The notes beneath the pieces are model-generated. The model ran no database searches. It was not told the DNA's origin and saw nothing but the letters and a program-made list of their open reading frames with translations. A program made the translations under genes and the position numbers. Positions 28,620 through 37,405 of a stretch of DNA of 64,000 nt are shown piece by piece. Origin of the DNA: Magnetococcus marinus MC-1 (GTDB lineage Bacteria > Pseudomonadota > Magnetococcia > Magnetococcales > Magnetococcaceae); NCBI RefSeq assembly GCF_000014865.1, contig NC_008576.1, positions 1,083,501-1,147,500 of the forward strand, given 5' to 3'. Within the stretch, counting starts at the first letter, position 1. The number at the start of each line of letters is the position of its first letter.

Positions 28620-29360
28620 ATGAATGCCCAGCGCGAGCCATCCGGCCTGGAGAGATTGGAGCAGGCGCTCGACTACCGCTTTACTCAGTCTGACTTGCTG
28701 CAACTGGCGCTTACGCACCGCTCCGCTCCGCTGGATGGTTCCAAAGCGGGCGAGGTGGTGGCCACGACCCACAACGAACGTCTGGAGTTCCTCGGCGATT
28801 CGGTATTGAACCTGATTGTTTCCCATCGGCTCTATAAACGCTTTGGTGAGGTTCCCGAAGGGCAGCTTTCCCAATGGCGCGCCATGCTGGTTAATACCCG
28901 TTCCCTGAGTGAGGTGGCTAAAGATCTGGAGCTGGGCCGCTATCTGCGTATGGGGCGGGGTGAGGCCAAAAGCGGCGGGCGTGAGAAATATTCTATCCTG
29001 GGTAACGCCCTTGAGGCGCTGTTGGGGGCGATCTATCTGGATGGGGGATTTGAGGCGGCGGAGAGGGTGGTGGACCGCCTCTTTGCCCATCAGGTCGCCG
29101 GCATTGAGCCTGAACAGCAGGGGAAGGATTATAAAACCCTGCTGCAAGAGTATCTACAAGCCCGTGGTGAAGCGCTGCCGATCTATGCGGTGCTCAGTGC
29201 CGAGGGGCCACCCCACGAACGGGTGTTTGTGGTCTCTTGCCATCCCCGTGAGCAACTGTGCGGTCACGGGCAGGGGCGTTCCAAACGAGAGGCGGAGCAG
29301 CACGCCGCCCAACAGGCCCTTGAGCTGCTGATAGAGAGTGAGAACGAACACCATGACTGA
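28620..29360 (+). CDS. rnc: Ribonuclease III
   Basis: 246 residues. Double-strand-specific endoribonuclease processing rRNA and mRNA. Catalytic domain signature NERLEFLGDSVLNL (metal-binding Glu/Asp) and second acidic site LGNALEALLGAIYLDGG; a C-terminal dsRBD (about 165-240: DYKTLLQEYLQARG ... GQGRSKREAEQHAAQQAL). Stop overlaps the era start by eight bases. Confidence 0.97.
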   Translation: MNAQREPSGLERLEQALDYRFTQSDLLQLALTHRSAPLDGSKAGEVVATTHNERLEFLGDSVLNLIVSHRLYKRFGEVPEGQLSQWRAMLVNTRSLSEVAKDLELGRYLRMGRGEAKSGGREKYSILGNALEALLGAIYLDGGFEAAERVVDRLFAHQVAGIEPEQQGKDYKTLLQEYLQARGEALPIYAVLSAEGPPHERVFVVSCHPREQLCGHGQGRSKREAEQHAAQQALELLIESENEHHD

Positions 29361-30264
29361 TACCTTCCGCTCCGGTTTTGTGGCCATTGTTGGCCGTCCC
29401 AATATGGGCAAATCCACCTTTCTTAATCGGGTGATGGGGCAGAAGCTTGCCATCGTCAGCCCCAAGCCCCAGACCACCCGCACCCGCGTGTTGGGGGCGC
29501 TTAACCGGGACAACTGCCAAATCGTCTTTTTAGACACCCCAGGCATTCATAAAGCGGGGAAAAACCTGCTCAATCGCGCCATGGTGCAGACCGCCATGCA
29601 GAGCTGCCAGGAGGTGGATGCGGTACTCTACTTTGTAGATGCCCAGCGCGGGGTGACAGAGGGTGATTTGGAAATTGTGCAGCGTCTGCCCCGAGGAGAG
29701 GCGCCCATTTATTTGATTATCAACAAGGTTGATCAAATTCCTCAAGAGAGTCTGCTACCACTGCTGGCCAAAGCAGGGGAGAGCGGCTTGCCCTTTGATG
29801 AGGTTATTCCCATCTCTGCCCTAGAGGGCAGCAATGTGGATTATTTGGTGGGGTTGTTGGATGCCAAGATGGTTGAGGGTCCCCGCTATTTTCCAGAGGG
29901 TATGGTTACGGACCAGCCCGAGCGCTTTATTGCCGGGGAGATCGTGCGGGAGAAGCTGTTTTTAAACCTGCAACAAGAGCTACCCTACGCCCTGGCGGTG
30001 CAGGTGGAGCACTATGAAGAGCGGGAGAGTGGCGCGCTGGAGTTTCACGCCCTGATCATCGTCCATCGGGATAGCCATAAGGCGATGGTCATTGGCAAGC
30101 AGGGGGCGATGTTGAAAAAAATCGGTTCTGCGGCTCGTTATGAGCTGGAACGGCTGTTGGGCTGTAAGGTGATCCTCAAGTGCTGGGTTAAGGTAAAAAA
30201 AGATTGGATGGATAACCGCCAACTGTTGCAGGAGTTTGGTTATCCCGACGATCTGCGCGAGTAG
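29353..30264 (+). CDS. era: GTPase Era, 30S subunit assembly factor
   Basis: 303 residues. GTPase motifs GRPNMGKSTFLN, DTPGIHKA and NKVDQIP, then a C-terminal KH domain (VIGKQGAMLKKIGSAARYELERLL) that binds the 3' end of 16S rRNA. The ATG at 29353 gives the family N-terminus (MTDTFRSGFVAIVGRP); a GTG at 29338 is in frame but unlikely. Overlaps rnc by eight bases, implying translational coupling. Confidence 0.96.
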   Translation: MTDTFRSGFVAIVGRPNMGKSTFLNRVMGQKLAIVSPKPQTTRTRVLGALNRDNCQIVFLDTPGIHKAGKNLLNRAMVQTAMQSCQEVDAVLYFVDAQRGVTEGDLEIVQRLPRGEAPIYLIINKVDQIPQESLLPLLAKAGESGLPFDEVIPISALEGSNVDYLVGLLDAKMVEGPRYFPEGMVTDQPERFIAGEIVREKLFLNLQQELPYALAVQVEHYEERESGALEFHALIIVHRDSHKAMVIGKQGAMLKKIGSAARYELERLLGCKVILKCWVKVKKDWMDNRQLLQEFGYPDDLRE

Positions 30265-30271
30265 TGTAGCC

Positions 30272-31000
30272 ATGGCGCAAACGGGTGTGCAGCCGGCGAT
30301 TATACTGCGGCGGATTCCCTTTCGAGACAGCTCCTTGGTGGTGAGCTTGTTTACCCAGGATCACGGGGTGCGTGCGGTGATGGCGCGGGGGGCGCGCAAA
30401 GGTTCAAAAACCCTGCCCCGGGGGGATCTGGCCGGTTATCATACCCTTGGTGTGCAATTGGGGGGGCGTGAGGGGCAGAATATGCTGACCTTGCGCAGTG
30501 CGGAGATTCTGCAACCCCGGCACGGCTTATTACACCAACGGGTGGGCAGCAGTGCCGCCCAGTTGATGTTGGAGCAGGTCTACCGCCTGTTGCCGGTGGA
30601 GGATGCCAACCCCAAGCTGTTTGGCGCCTTGCAAGAGGCGTTGGACCGGTTGGAGGCGGGTGAAGCGGCGTTAGAGGTGGTGGGTTTATGGCAGGGCTTT
30701 TTGTTGCATAATTTGGGCTTTGGCTGGCAGGTGGCGCATTGCGCCGGGTGTGGTGGGGAAACGGATTTACGCTTTTTTTCCACCAAGCGCAATCAGACGG
30801 TGTGCGCCCCTTGCGGTACGCCCCATCGCCACCGGTTGTTGCCCTTGCCTGAAGGGGTGCTGGCTGTGATGCGGGGGCAGCCCGGCGGTGCGGCCGACCA
30901 AGCCGAATTGGTGATGTTGACCACTGCCCTACTGGCACAGCATGGTGAAAAGGTATTGCATGCCCAGCAGCCCTTTTTTAGGGCTGTGGGGCTTGCCTAG
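30272..31000 (+). CDS. recO: DNA repair protein RecO
   Basis: 242 residues. Works with RecR in loading RecA at gapped DNA. N-terminal OB-fold (AIILRRIPFRDSSLVVSLFTQDHG), helical middle, and a zinc-binding motif CAGC...CAPC (about 157-178). The ATG at 30272, eight bases after the era stop, starts the domain at the expected place; the frame is open further upstream inside era. Ends the lepA-lepB-rnc-era-recO run. Confidence 0.93.
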   Translation: MAQTGVQPAIILRRIPFRDSSLVVSLFTQDHGVRAVMARGARKGSKTLPRGDLAGYHTLGVQLGGREGQNMLTLRSAEILQPRHGLLHQRVGSSAAQLMLEQVYRLLPVEDANPKLFGALQEALDRLEAGEAALEVVGLWQGFLLHNLGFGWQVAHCAGCGGETDLRFFSTKRNQTVCAPCGTPHRHRLLPLPEGVLAVMRGQPGGAADQAELVMLTTALLAQHGEKVLHAQQPFFRAVGLA

Positions 31001-31123
31001 CTCGGCCTCTAAGTGGGGGCGTGGCTGAGTGGATAGGCACCCAAGTGGGCAAGGGGCTAGCGTTGTGGTGAGTTGGTGGGCACCGTTGGGTGCCTTTGAA
31101 TTGTTGTAAAAGGAGCAAGTTCT

Positions 31124-31303
31124 ATGTTGGATAAGCAGCTTTTGGATATTCTGGTCTGCCCGGTCTGCAAAGGAACATTAAGTGTGGATAAAGGGCACAC
31201 CGAGCTGGTGTGTGATAAGGATAAATTGGCCTTTCCTGTGCGGGACGACATCCCGGTTATGCTGATGGAAGAGGCTCGAAAATTAGAGGCGGATGATGCT
31301 TGA
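31124..31303 (+). CDS. Trm112/YcaR-family small zinc-finger-like protein
   Basis: 59 residues. N-terminal [19 protein letters not shown] and [12 protein letters not shown] are the hallmark ends of the bacterial Trm112-like (UPF0434/YcaR) family. Three of the four usual Cys positions are seen (CPVC, then CDK), with the last replaced. Function in bacteria is unclear; eukaryotic Trm112 activates methyltransferases. AGGAG lies eight bases before the start. Between recO and the CorC-like genes. Confidence 0.88.
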   Translation: MLDKQLLDILVCPVCKGTLSVDKGHTELVCDKDKLAFPVRDDIPVMLMEEARKLEADDA

Positions 31304-31387
31304 CCAACCTCCTAGTACATGCGGTGGCGTGGCGCAAATGCCCGCTGCCGTTCGCACCCATGCCGCAATTGCTCACGGGGGATTGCC

Positions 31388-32959
31388 ATGGAGCTGTTGA
31401 CCGTTTTGCAGCTGCTGCTGTTTGTGGTGTTGCTGCTCTTTTCGGCGCTCTTTTCCAGTTCGGAAACCGCCCTCTTTTCGCTGGATAAACTGACGCTGGA
31501 GCGTATGCGCCAGCAGCACCATCCCAAACTGGCCTTGATCCAGACCCTTCTGAATGAACCCCGGCGTTTGATCGTTACCATTCTGATTGGCAATGAACTG
31601 GTTAATGTGGCGGCCTCCAACATCTCGGCGACCCTGGTTATGCAGTATATGGGCAGCACGGATAGTTGGTGGGTGAACATCTTTGTCATGCTGCCCATCC
31701 TGTTGCTGTTTGGAGAAATCACCCCCAAAACGCTGGCGGTGCGCAACAATGATGTGGTCTCGGGCTGGGTGGCACGACCCATTACGCTGTTTGCAAAATC
31801 GGTGACACCGCTGCGGCGTGTGGTGCGCATGATTTCGGAACTGTTGATCCATCTGATTACTATGGGGCGCAAGCGCTCGGTGGCCAATTTGGTTACCGAA
31901 GATCTGGTGCGTACCCTGGCCGACGAGGCCGCCGGTGATGGGGATCTGGATGAGGTAGAAGCCGAATATATCCACAATATCATTGAGTTTGGCAATCAGA
32001 CTGTGGAAGAGGTGATGACGCCCCGCTCCAACATGGTGACGCTCAATATGGATGACACCATGGAAGAGGTGCTCAATGTATTACGCACCGAACGGGTGAG
32101 TCGGGTGCCGGTGTTTGATGAAGAGAATGAAGAGGTGGTGGGGGTGCTCTACTACCGTGATCTGCTCTCTAATGACCTGGATCAGTTTAAAAATATGGAG
32201 GAGCTGCGCTCGATCCTGCGGCGCCCCTATTATGTGCCAGAGACCAAGCCTATTTTGGATCTGATGCACAATTTTAGAGAGAAAAAGCGTTCTCTGGCGC
32301 TGATTTTGGACGAATATGGCGGCACCATCGGCATGGTGACCATGGGGGATCTGTTGGAGTCGATTTTTGGGGATATTCATGACCCCGAAGATCCCGATAA
32401 TGACGCCACCGTAGAGAGTTTGGAAAATGGTTGCTACCGGTTGGATGGCAATCTGGACGTGGAGCAGGCCAACCTGCTGATGCAGGCCGATTTTGATACC
32501 CAGATTTCCGATACCATTGCGGGCCTGCTCATGCATGCCCACGGGGAGTTGCCGGAAGAGGGCTCGGTTATCCCCTTGGGCGAGTGGTGTTTTCGCATTA
32601 CCCGCATGGAGGGAACCCGCATTATGGAGGCCATGGGTTGTCATGCCGGGCGTGTCATGGGGCGGGTTGGCTGTGCGGCCTTGTTGGAAGAGGGACTGGA
32701 TGTCAAAGTCGTGCCCCTACAAAAGCTGGATGAGGCCCCTCCGCAGGGCGCGGCTGTTGCGGGTGTAGCGGCCATCATTGAGCAGCCTGCCAGCGTGGAA
32801 CCCTTGCCTGCGACGGATGGGGCAGCGCAAGAGCCTGAAGAGGCTCTGACCGTGTTAGAGGGGCAAATGGTGCCAGCGGAACCTGCGGACGAGGCGGTGC
32901 AAGGGCTCGGTTCCGATGCCGATTTGAGTGATTCACCCCATGAGAATAAGGGAGTTTAG
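31388..32959 (+). CDS. CNNM/CorC-HlyC family membrane protein, first of a tandem pair
   Basis: 523 residues. N-terminal DUF21/CNNM domain with about four hydrophobic segments (from LLTVLQLLLFVVLLLFSALF; motif SSETALFSLD), CBS pair (about 200-330; MTPRSNMVTL, RVSRVPVFDEENEEVVGVLYYRDLL), then a CorC/HlyC C-terminal domain (LDGNLDVEQANLL). Members are linked to Mg2+/Co2+ export. An extra 70-residue Pro/Glu-rich tail follows, absent from the neighbour. The ATG at 31388 is chosen since GGGG precedes it and the membrane domain starts there; the frame is open to 31319. Two bases before its paralogue. Confidence 0.9.
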   Translation: MELLTVLQLLLFVVLLLFSALFSSSETALFSLDKLTLERMRQQHHPKLALIQTLLNEPRRLIVTILIGNELVNVAASNISATLVMQYMGSTDSWWVNIFVMLPILLLFGEITPKTLAVRNNDVVSGWVARPITLFAKSVTPLRRVVRMISELLIHLITMGRKRSVANLVTEDLVRTLADEAAGDGDLDEVEAEYIHNIIEFGNQTVEEVMTPRSNMVTLNMDDTMEEVLNVLRTERVSRVPVFDEENEEVVGVLYYRDLLSNDLDQFKNMEELRSILRRPYYVPETKPILDLMHNFREKKRSLALILDEYGGTIGMVTMGDLLESIFGDIHDPEDPDNDATVESLENGCYRLDGNLDVEQANLLMQADFDTQISDTIAGLLMHAHGELPEEGSVIPLGEWCFRITRMEGTRIMEAMGCHAGRVMGRVGCAALLEEGLDVKVVPLQKLDEAPPQGAAVAGVAAIIEQPASVEPLPATDGAAQEPEEALTVLEGQMVPAEPADEAVQGLGSDADLSDSPHENKGV

Positions 32960-32961
32960 GC

Positions 32962-34200
32962 ATGGAGAGTTGGTTGATTCTTCTGCTCATGGCGCTGTTT
33001 CTACTGATGGAAGGCTTTTTTTCCGGGTCTGAAATTGGGGTGGTCAATGCCGATAAGCTCAAGTTACGCCATCAAGCGGCCAAGGGTTGTCGGGGCTCCC
33101 GGTTGGCTCTGGATATGTTGGAAAAGCCGGAATGGCTGCTGGCGACCACGTTGGTAGGGACCAATATTGCCATTGTCAGCAATACCACCCTGGCGACCCT
33201 GCTGGCGACCCAGTGGCTGGGGGAGGGCAAAGGCTGGGTGGCGATTTTGTTTGTGGCCCCGCTGATCTGGATTGTGGGGGAGATCGTCCCCAAAAGCATC
33301 TTTCAAGAGCATGCTGACACCATCACGCCCCGGGTGATTTTTGTGCTCAAAGGGGCATCGGTGCTCTTCTATCCGGTTTTGTTGATTTTTACCCTGTTCA
33401 CCCGTTTGATTACCTTGGTGGTGGGCCGGGGCAAAGCACGCAACCCCTATACCCTGCGGGAAGAGCTGGATCTCATGTTGCAAATGCCCAACCATGAGGA
33501 TGGGGATGTGCAGCAGGAGGAGCGCACCATGATACGCCGCATGTTCACCTTTAGTGAACTGCGGGCCAGGGATATTATGGTGCCCTTGATCCAGGTTGTC
33601 TCCACCACCCGCACCGCCACCTGTGGCGAGGCGTTGGCATTGTGTGCCCAGCATGGTCACACCCGGCTGCCGGTCTATGCGGGGCGGGTGGATAATCTGG
33701 TGGGCCATGTGAGTGGGCTGGATCTGCTGGGTCAACCCAAGCAGAGCCCCATTAGCCCTTTTATTAAACCGGTGCCCTATGTGCCCATGTCCAAACCGGT
33801 GGAGGATCTGCTGGTGGAGTTTCGCAAAAGTGGCGAGCATGTGGCGGTGGTGGTGGGGGAGTTTGGCGGCTCACAGGGGATTATGACCCTGGAAGATATC
33901 CTAGAGCGCGTGGTCGGGGATATCGAGGATGAGTATGATACCAAGGAGCAGTCGCCGCGCTGGGTGCAAAAGATTAACCCCACCACCTATGTGGTGAGTG
34001 CGGGTATGGATGTGGTGGCTTTAAAAGAGCGTATCGGGGTGGAGTTGCCCGAAGGCAGCTATAAAACCCTGGGCGGTTTTATGCTGGAACATCTGGAGGA
34101 TATCCCCAAGGTTGGGCAGTCCCTAAACTATCATAAAATGACTTTTACGGTGGAAAAAGCCACCCGTAAGATGATCCAAGAGGTAAAAATTACCTTTTAA
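32962..34200 (+). CDS. CNNM/CorC-HlyC family membrane protein, second of a tandem pair
   Basis: 412 residues. Same architecture as the preceding gene without the tail: CNNM membrane domain (LLMALFLLMEGFFSGSEIGVV), CBS pair (DIMVPLIQVV, HTRLPVYAGRVDNLVGHVSGLDLL; VGEFGGSQGIMTLEDILERVVGDI) and CorC/HlyC domain. Sequence identity to the first copy looks low, so this is an old duplication and the two may form a heteromer. Starts two bases after the upstream stop. Confidence 0.9.
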   Translation: MESWLILLLMALFLLMEGFFSGSEIGVVNADKLKLRHQAAKGCRGSRLALDMLEKPEWLLATTLVGTNIAIVSNTTLATLLATQWLGEGKGWVAILFVAPLIWIVGEIVPKSIFQEHADTITPRVIFVLKGASVLFYPVLLIFTLFTRLITLVVGRGKARNPYTLREELDLMLQMPNHEDGDVQQEERTMIRRMFTFSELRARDIMVPLIQVVSTTRTATCGEALALCAQHGHTRLPVYAGRVDNLVGHVSGLDLLGQPKQSPISPFIKPVPYVPMSKPVEDLLVEFRKSGEHVAVVVGEFGGSQGIMTLEDILERVVGDIEDEYDTKEQSPRWVQKINPTTYVVSAGMDVVALKERIGVELPEGSYKTLGGFMLEHLEDIPKVGQSLNYHKMTFTVEKATRKMIQEVKITF

Positions 34201-34227
34201 AGGGATGATGTTGGAGGGCTTTGTAGC

Positions 34228-34264
34228 GGGCCTGGGCAAGCGTTTGCCCAGGCCCGTTTCTTTT
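34228..34264. terminator. Bidirectional terminator between the CorC pair and manC
   Basis: 12-bp perfect stem GGGCCTGGGCAA / TTGCCCAGGCCC (34228-34239, 34244-34255), then GTTTCTTTT. It reaches the last bases of the convergent manC gene. Confidence 0.88.
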
Positions 34265-35687
34265 AACGCGGGTGATCTTCTAGGCGGGCATAGATATCCT
34301 CAAAGCGGATAATATCATCCTCCCCCAGGTAGGGGCCGCTCTGTACCTCAATAATCTCCAGGGGGATCTTGCCCGGGTTGGCAAGGCTATGTTTGACCCC
34401 TAAGGGGATGTAGGTGGACTCATTTTCTTTGAGCAAGATCTCGGTGTCGCCCCGCGTAACCAGCGCCGTGCCTTTGACCACCACCCAGTGTTCCGAGCGG
34501 TGGTGATGCATCTGTAAGGATAGCTTGGCCCCGGGTTTAACCATAATGCGTTTAACCTGAAAACGGGGGCCTGCGTCGACCTGGGTAAACGTCCCCCAAG
34601 GGCGGTAGACCATATTATGGTGGCTAAATTCACAGCGTTTGCTCTGCTTGAGCTGGTCAACAATCTTTTTGACCTCTTGCACACGGTCCTTACGCGCCAC
34701 CAAAATGGCATCGGCGGTCTCTACAATGGCCAGATTCTCCACCCCCACCGTGGCCACCAAGCGGCTAGAAGACCAGATTAGGCTGTTGTGGGTATCCACC
34801 GACAGGGTGTCGCCAACGGACAAATTATGCTGGGGATCTTTGTTACCAACCTCCCACAGGGCATCCCAGGCGCCCATGTCGTTCCAGCCGACCCCCATGG
34901 GAATGACCACCCCATCGTTACTTTTTTCCATAACCGCATAGTCAATGGAGTCGGCGGGTACCGCCAGAAAAGCTTTGCCTAGGCGGGTAAAGGCGTGGTC
35001 GGGCTGGGCGGCTTCAAAGGCGGCTAGGCAGGTGTCATACATGGCCGGGGCGAGGCGGGCGAGGGTCTCTAAAAAAAATCCGGCATGAAACAGAAAAATA
35101 CCGCTGTTCCAGCTATAGTCCCCTTGCTCAAGATAGGCCTGCGCGGTGGAGGCGTTGGGTTTTTCGGTAAAGTTGAGGATTTGAAAAACCCCCTCCGCCA
35201 GGGGTTCGCCCCGACGGATGTAGCCATAACCGGTGTTGGGGCTATGTGGCACAATGCCAAAAGTAACCAACTTGCGGTTGGCCGCGTGGGGCATGCCCTG
35301 TTCGACGCAGGCACGAAACCCCGCAGAATCGACAATATGGTGGTCCGAAGGCATTAACAATACCAAAGCATCGGCCTGTTGGGTGCGGGCATAGAGCGCG
35401 GCGATGGCTGCGGCAGGTGCGGTATTGCGACCCACTGGCTCCAGGAAGATGGCTTGGCAGGGGTTGCCCTCTTCGCGCAACATCTCCTCCACCATAAAGC
35501 GGTGCTGCTCGTTGCAGATCACTACGGGATCGCTCAGATGGGGCAGCCCCTGTACCCGCGCGGCGGTTTGCAACAAGAGCGGGCGGTCATCGCCCAAACC
35601 ACTATGGAACTGTTTGGGGTAGAGATCCCGTGAAAGCGGCCAGAGTCGGGTTCCACCACCACCTGCCAAAATTGTGGGTATTAACAT
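34263..35687 (-). CDS. manC: Mannose-1-phosphate guanylyltransferase / mannose-6-phosphate isomerase (bifunctional)
   Basis: 474 residues, the normal size of AlgA/ManC/XanB enzymes. N-terminal nucleotidyltransferase (ILAGGGGTRLWPLSRDLYPKQF; MPSDH; FTEKPN; NSGIFLF) makes GDP-mannose; C-terminal type II PMI cupin (RPWGTFTQVD, VKPGAKLSLQMHHHRSEHW) isomerises fructose-6-P. Supplies GDP-mannose for surface polysaccharide. Single leftward gene; no other GDP-mannose gene is adjacent. Confidence 0.96.
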   Translation of the reverse strand: MLIPTILAGGGGTRLWPLSRDLYPKQFHSGLGDDRPLLLQTAARVQGLPHLSDPVVICNEQHRFMVEEMLREEGNPCQAIFLEPVGRNTAPAAAIAALYARTQQADALVLLMPSDHHIVDSAGFRACVEQGMPHAANRKLVTFGIVPHSPNTGYGYIRRGEPLAEGVFQILNFTEKPNASTAQAYLEQGDYSWNSGIFLFHAGFFLETLARLAPAMYDTCLAAFEAAQPDHAFTRLGKAFLAVPADSIDYAVMEKSNDGVVIPMGVGWNDMGAWDALWEVGNKDPQHNLSVGDTLSVDTHNSLIWSSSRLVATVGVENLAIVETADAILVARKDRVQEVKKIVDQLKQSKRCEFSHHNMVYRPWGTFTQVDAGPRFQVKRIMVKPGAKLSLQMHHHRSEHWVVVKGTALVTRGDTEILLKENESTYIPLGVKHSLANPGKIPLEIIEVQSGPYLGEDDIIRFEDIYARLEDHPR

Positions 35688-36032
35688 CGTTAACTTCCTG
35701 TGTATGATCTACTTTTAAAGCTTTTTAGAGACAAACAGGGTGCATAGGGGTGAAAAATGCCCCTGAACCCTGAAAAAACCGGAGTAAGAGCAAAAGATTC
35801 CTTGCAAAAACAGCCTCAATATCTTCATATTGCGCTGTTATACCTGTGGATGCAACACTCCACATGGCACATGCTTCACATGTTTTTGGGTGATAGGGGT
35901 GCTTAGTGCACCGCCGCTCCCCTTGTATACCTCAATGCGCTGGATTTTTTCTGGTTTCTCAGCATGGGGGTTATTGATGATCCGGTTGTGGGTTCCCATC
36001 GGCCTTTTGGGCCTCTTAGGAGGAAGTGAATA
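35688..36032. other. Divergent intergenic region, manC / HU gene (345 bp)
   Basis: Contains a nested inverted repeat around 35736-35772 (CAGGGT...ACCCTG enclosing AGGGG...CCCCT), a candidate HU promoter with a short palindrome near 35802-35832, and a strong AGGAGGAAG ribosome binding site for HU at 36020-36028. A TTG-started frame (35830-36033) looks spurious. Confidence 0.55.
35802..35832 (+). promoter_or_regulatory. Weak candidate promoter with overlapping palindrome, upstream of the HU gene
   Basis: TTGCAA (35802-35807), 18-base spacer, CATATT (35826-35831). The palindrome CAATAT-CTTC-ATATTG (35817-35832) covers the -10, as an operator would. Confidence 0.3.
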
Positions 36033-36308
36033 ATGAATCTGGGTGAACTAAAAAAAATCGTCGCAGATAAAACAGGCATGAGTCAAGCGGATGCCGGTCG
36101 CGCCGTTGCGGCAACGTTGGAAGCGATTAGCGAAAGTCTGGGCCAGAGTGCCACGGTTAGTCTGTTGGGCTTTGGTACCTTCTCGGTGGGTGAGCGCGCG
36201 GCCCGTGAAGGGCGTAACCCCCAGACGGGTGAAAAGATCAATATCTCTGCCAGCCGTACCATTCGCTTTAAAGCGGGTCAATCTTTGCGTGAAAAGGTCA
36301 ACGGTTAA
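36033..36308 (+). CDS. hup: HU-family DNA-binding protein
   Basis: 91 residues, standard HU length. Seen: MNLGELKKIVADKTGMSQADAGRAV, VSLLGFGTFSV, and the DNA-arm region ARxGRNPQTGEKI (REGRNPQTGEKINISASRTIRF). Small basic dimer that bends and compacts DNA. Very strong ribosome binding site (AGGAGGAAG). Convergent with gapR; the two share one terminator. Confidence 0.96.
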   Translation: MNLGELKKIVADKTGMSQADAGRAVAATLEAISESLGQSATVSLLGFGTFSVGERAAREGRNPQTGEKINISASRTIRFKAGQSLREKVNG

Positions 36309-36325
36309 GTTAGCCGGGGAGCGCT

Positions 36326-36364
36326 AAAAAAGCCGTCGCAGGCTCAACCGGCGACGGCTTTTTT
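36326..36364. terminator. Bidirectional terminator shared by HU and gapR
   Basis: A6, stem AGCCGTCGC / GCGACGGCT, T6: symmetric, so usable from both strands. Confidence 0.93.
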
Positions 36365-36385
36365 ATGCCCTGCATGGCTTGAAAA

Positions 36386-36661
36386 TCAGCCCATGCCGAT
36401 GGCTTGACGGTAGAGGTGCAGCAGCATCTCTTTTTCGTCCAGCTCATGCTGTTCCATTTTACGGATTTTGACCAACTCACGGATGACCTTAACATCAAAG
36501 CCATTGCCTTTGGCTTCGGCATAGACATCGCGAATATCTTCGGCGATGCCGGCTTTTTCTTCTTCGAGACGCTCAATGCGCTCAATATATTGGATTAAAA
36601 TTTCACCTGCAACGCCTTGGGCATCGGCGGTGGTGGGGTCTACGGTCAATGCTGCCGTCAT
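36386..36661 (-). CDS. gapR: GapR-family (DUF2312) nucleoid-associated protein
   Basis: 91 residues. The core LIQYIERIERLEEEKAGIAEDIRDVYAEAKGNGFDVKVIRELVKIRKM... closely matches the alphaproteobacterial DUF2312 family; GapR of Caulobacter forms a tetramer encircling overtwisted, AT-rich DNA ahead of replication and transcription and is essential there. Long coiled-coil-forming helix (about 22-80) as expected. GAAGGAGT precedes the start. Almost restricted to Alphaproteobacteria and their phages, so it is the best taxonomic marker in the window. Confidence 0.93.
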   Translation of the reverse strand: MTAALTVDPTTADAQGVAGEILIQYIERIERLEEEKAGIAEDIRDVYAEAKGNGFDVKVIRELVKIRKMEQHELDEKEMLLHLYRQAIGMG

Positions 36662-36826
36662 GGTGGTTCACTCCTTCAAGGGATAGTCGGTGTCAGCAGG
36701 TAGACACCTAATGGTCGCTCTAGGTTAAAAAGCAAAAGCCATGCCCGACTGCTCCTTTTCTCTCCCGGCTCTGGCGTGTAGTGTACTTTAATGGCCGTCA
36801 AAGCGTATAAACCACAAGGTGAAATC

Positions 36827-37405
36827 ATGGATCAATGGGAACAGATTGTCATTAAAGGGGGGGGGCTTAACGGTCCGGTGATCGTGAGCTCTCTGCAAGA
36901 GCTGCAAAGTTTGCAGCTACGTCTGGCCCAAATCGCGCGGGAGGCCGCCCAAGCCAGTGGCGAGGCCGAGCCTGAGCTGCCACAGCTGTTGCAGATGGCC
37001 TCGACCCCCATGGAGCCCGTGGAGATCAGCTACCTAGAAGGACCCCATGAGTCCTTTTTTAATATGCTGGAGCTGGATCTGGATGGTTTGGTGGTCTGGT
37101 TTCAACAACTGCGTGAGCTTAAACAGCCCCAGCGGGCAGCGCTCTATTTTTTGCGCCTCTACCGTAGCCATAGCCTGCCCGAGGCGTTGGAGTTGATGGT
37201 GGATCTGCCGCTGTTGGCCGGGGATGCCGCCGATGTGTTGGAGGAGATCCACGAAATGCGCGGTGATCTGGATGCCATTCCTGATCCCTTTGTACGGTAT
37301 ATTGATTGGGCGCGCATGGCCCAGGACTGGCTCAGTCAGGGGACGTTGGTGATCTTTCAATTTGAAGGGGTCGAGTGGGTGGTGCTCTCGCCCAAAGCCA
37401 AGTAG
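36827..37405 (+). CDS. Acidic ArdA-like (antirestriction family) protein
   Basis: 192 residues, strongly acidic by count (about 30 Asp/Glu against 13 Lys/Arg). The last 90 residues follow the pattern of ArdA-family proteins: SLPEALELMVD..., a Leu/Glu-rich helix, IPDPFVRYIDWARMAQDWL (ArdA proteins typically have a YIDYE-type motif and an aromatic turn here), then a terminal strand. ArdA proteins are DNA mimics that block type I restriction enzymes. The N-terminal 60 residues are not recognised. Start at 36827 has AAGGTG upstream; 36791 is in frame without one. Recognised from remembered patterns only, so it may be a distant relative with another job. Confidence 0.45.
   Translation: MDQWEQIVIKGGGLNGPVIVSSLQELQSLQLRLAQIAREAAQASGEAEPELPQLLQMASTPMEPVEISYLEGPHESFFNMLELDLDGLVVWFQQLRELKQPQRAALYFLRLYRSHSLPEALELMVDLPLLAGDAADVLEEIHEMRGDLDAIPDPFVRYIDWARMAQDWLSQGTLVIFQFEGVEWVVLSPKAK

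Noticed and set aside
31010-31060. tRNA-Ser-like sequence (GGCGTGGCTGAGTGGATAGGC) between recO and the Trm112-like gene
   Set aside because: The D-arm resemblance is good, but there is no anticodon stem, no GGTTCGAATCC-type T arm and no matching acceptor stem downstream.
32962-34200. Possible recent tandem duplication of the CorC-like genes
   Set aside because: Same architecture but low sequence similarity and no DNA-level repeat, so an ancient paralogue pair, not a recent event.
35830-36033. Short rightward frame ending in the HU start codon
   Set aside because: TTG start without ribosome binding site; Cys/Trp-rich unlikely translation; the stretch carries promoter and leader features instead.
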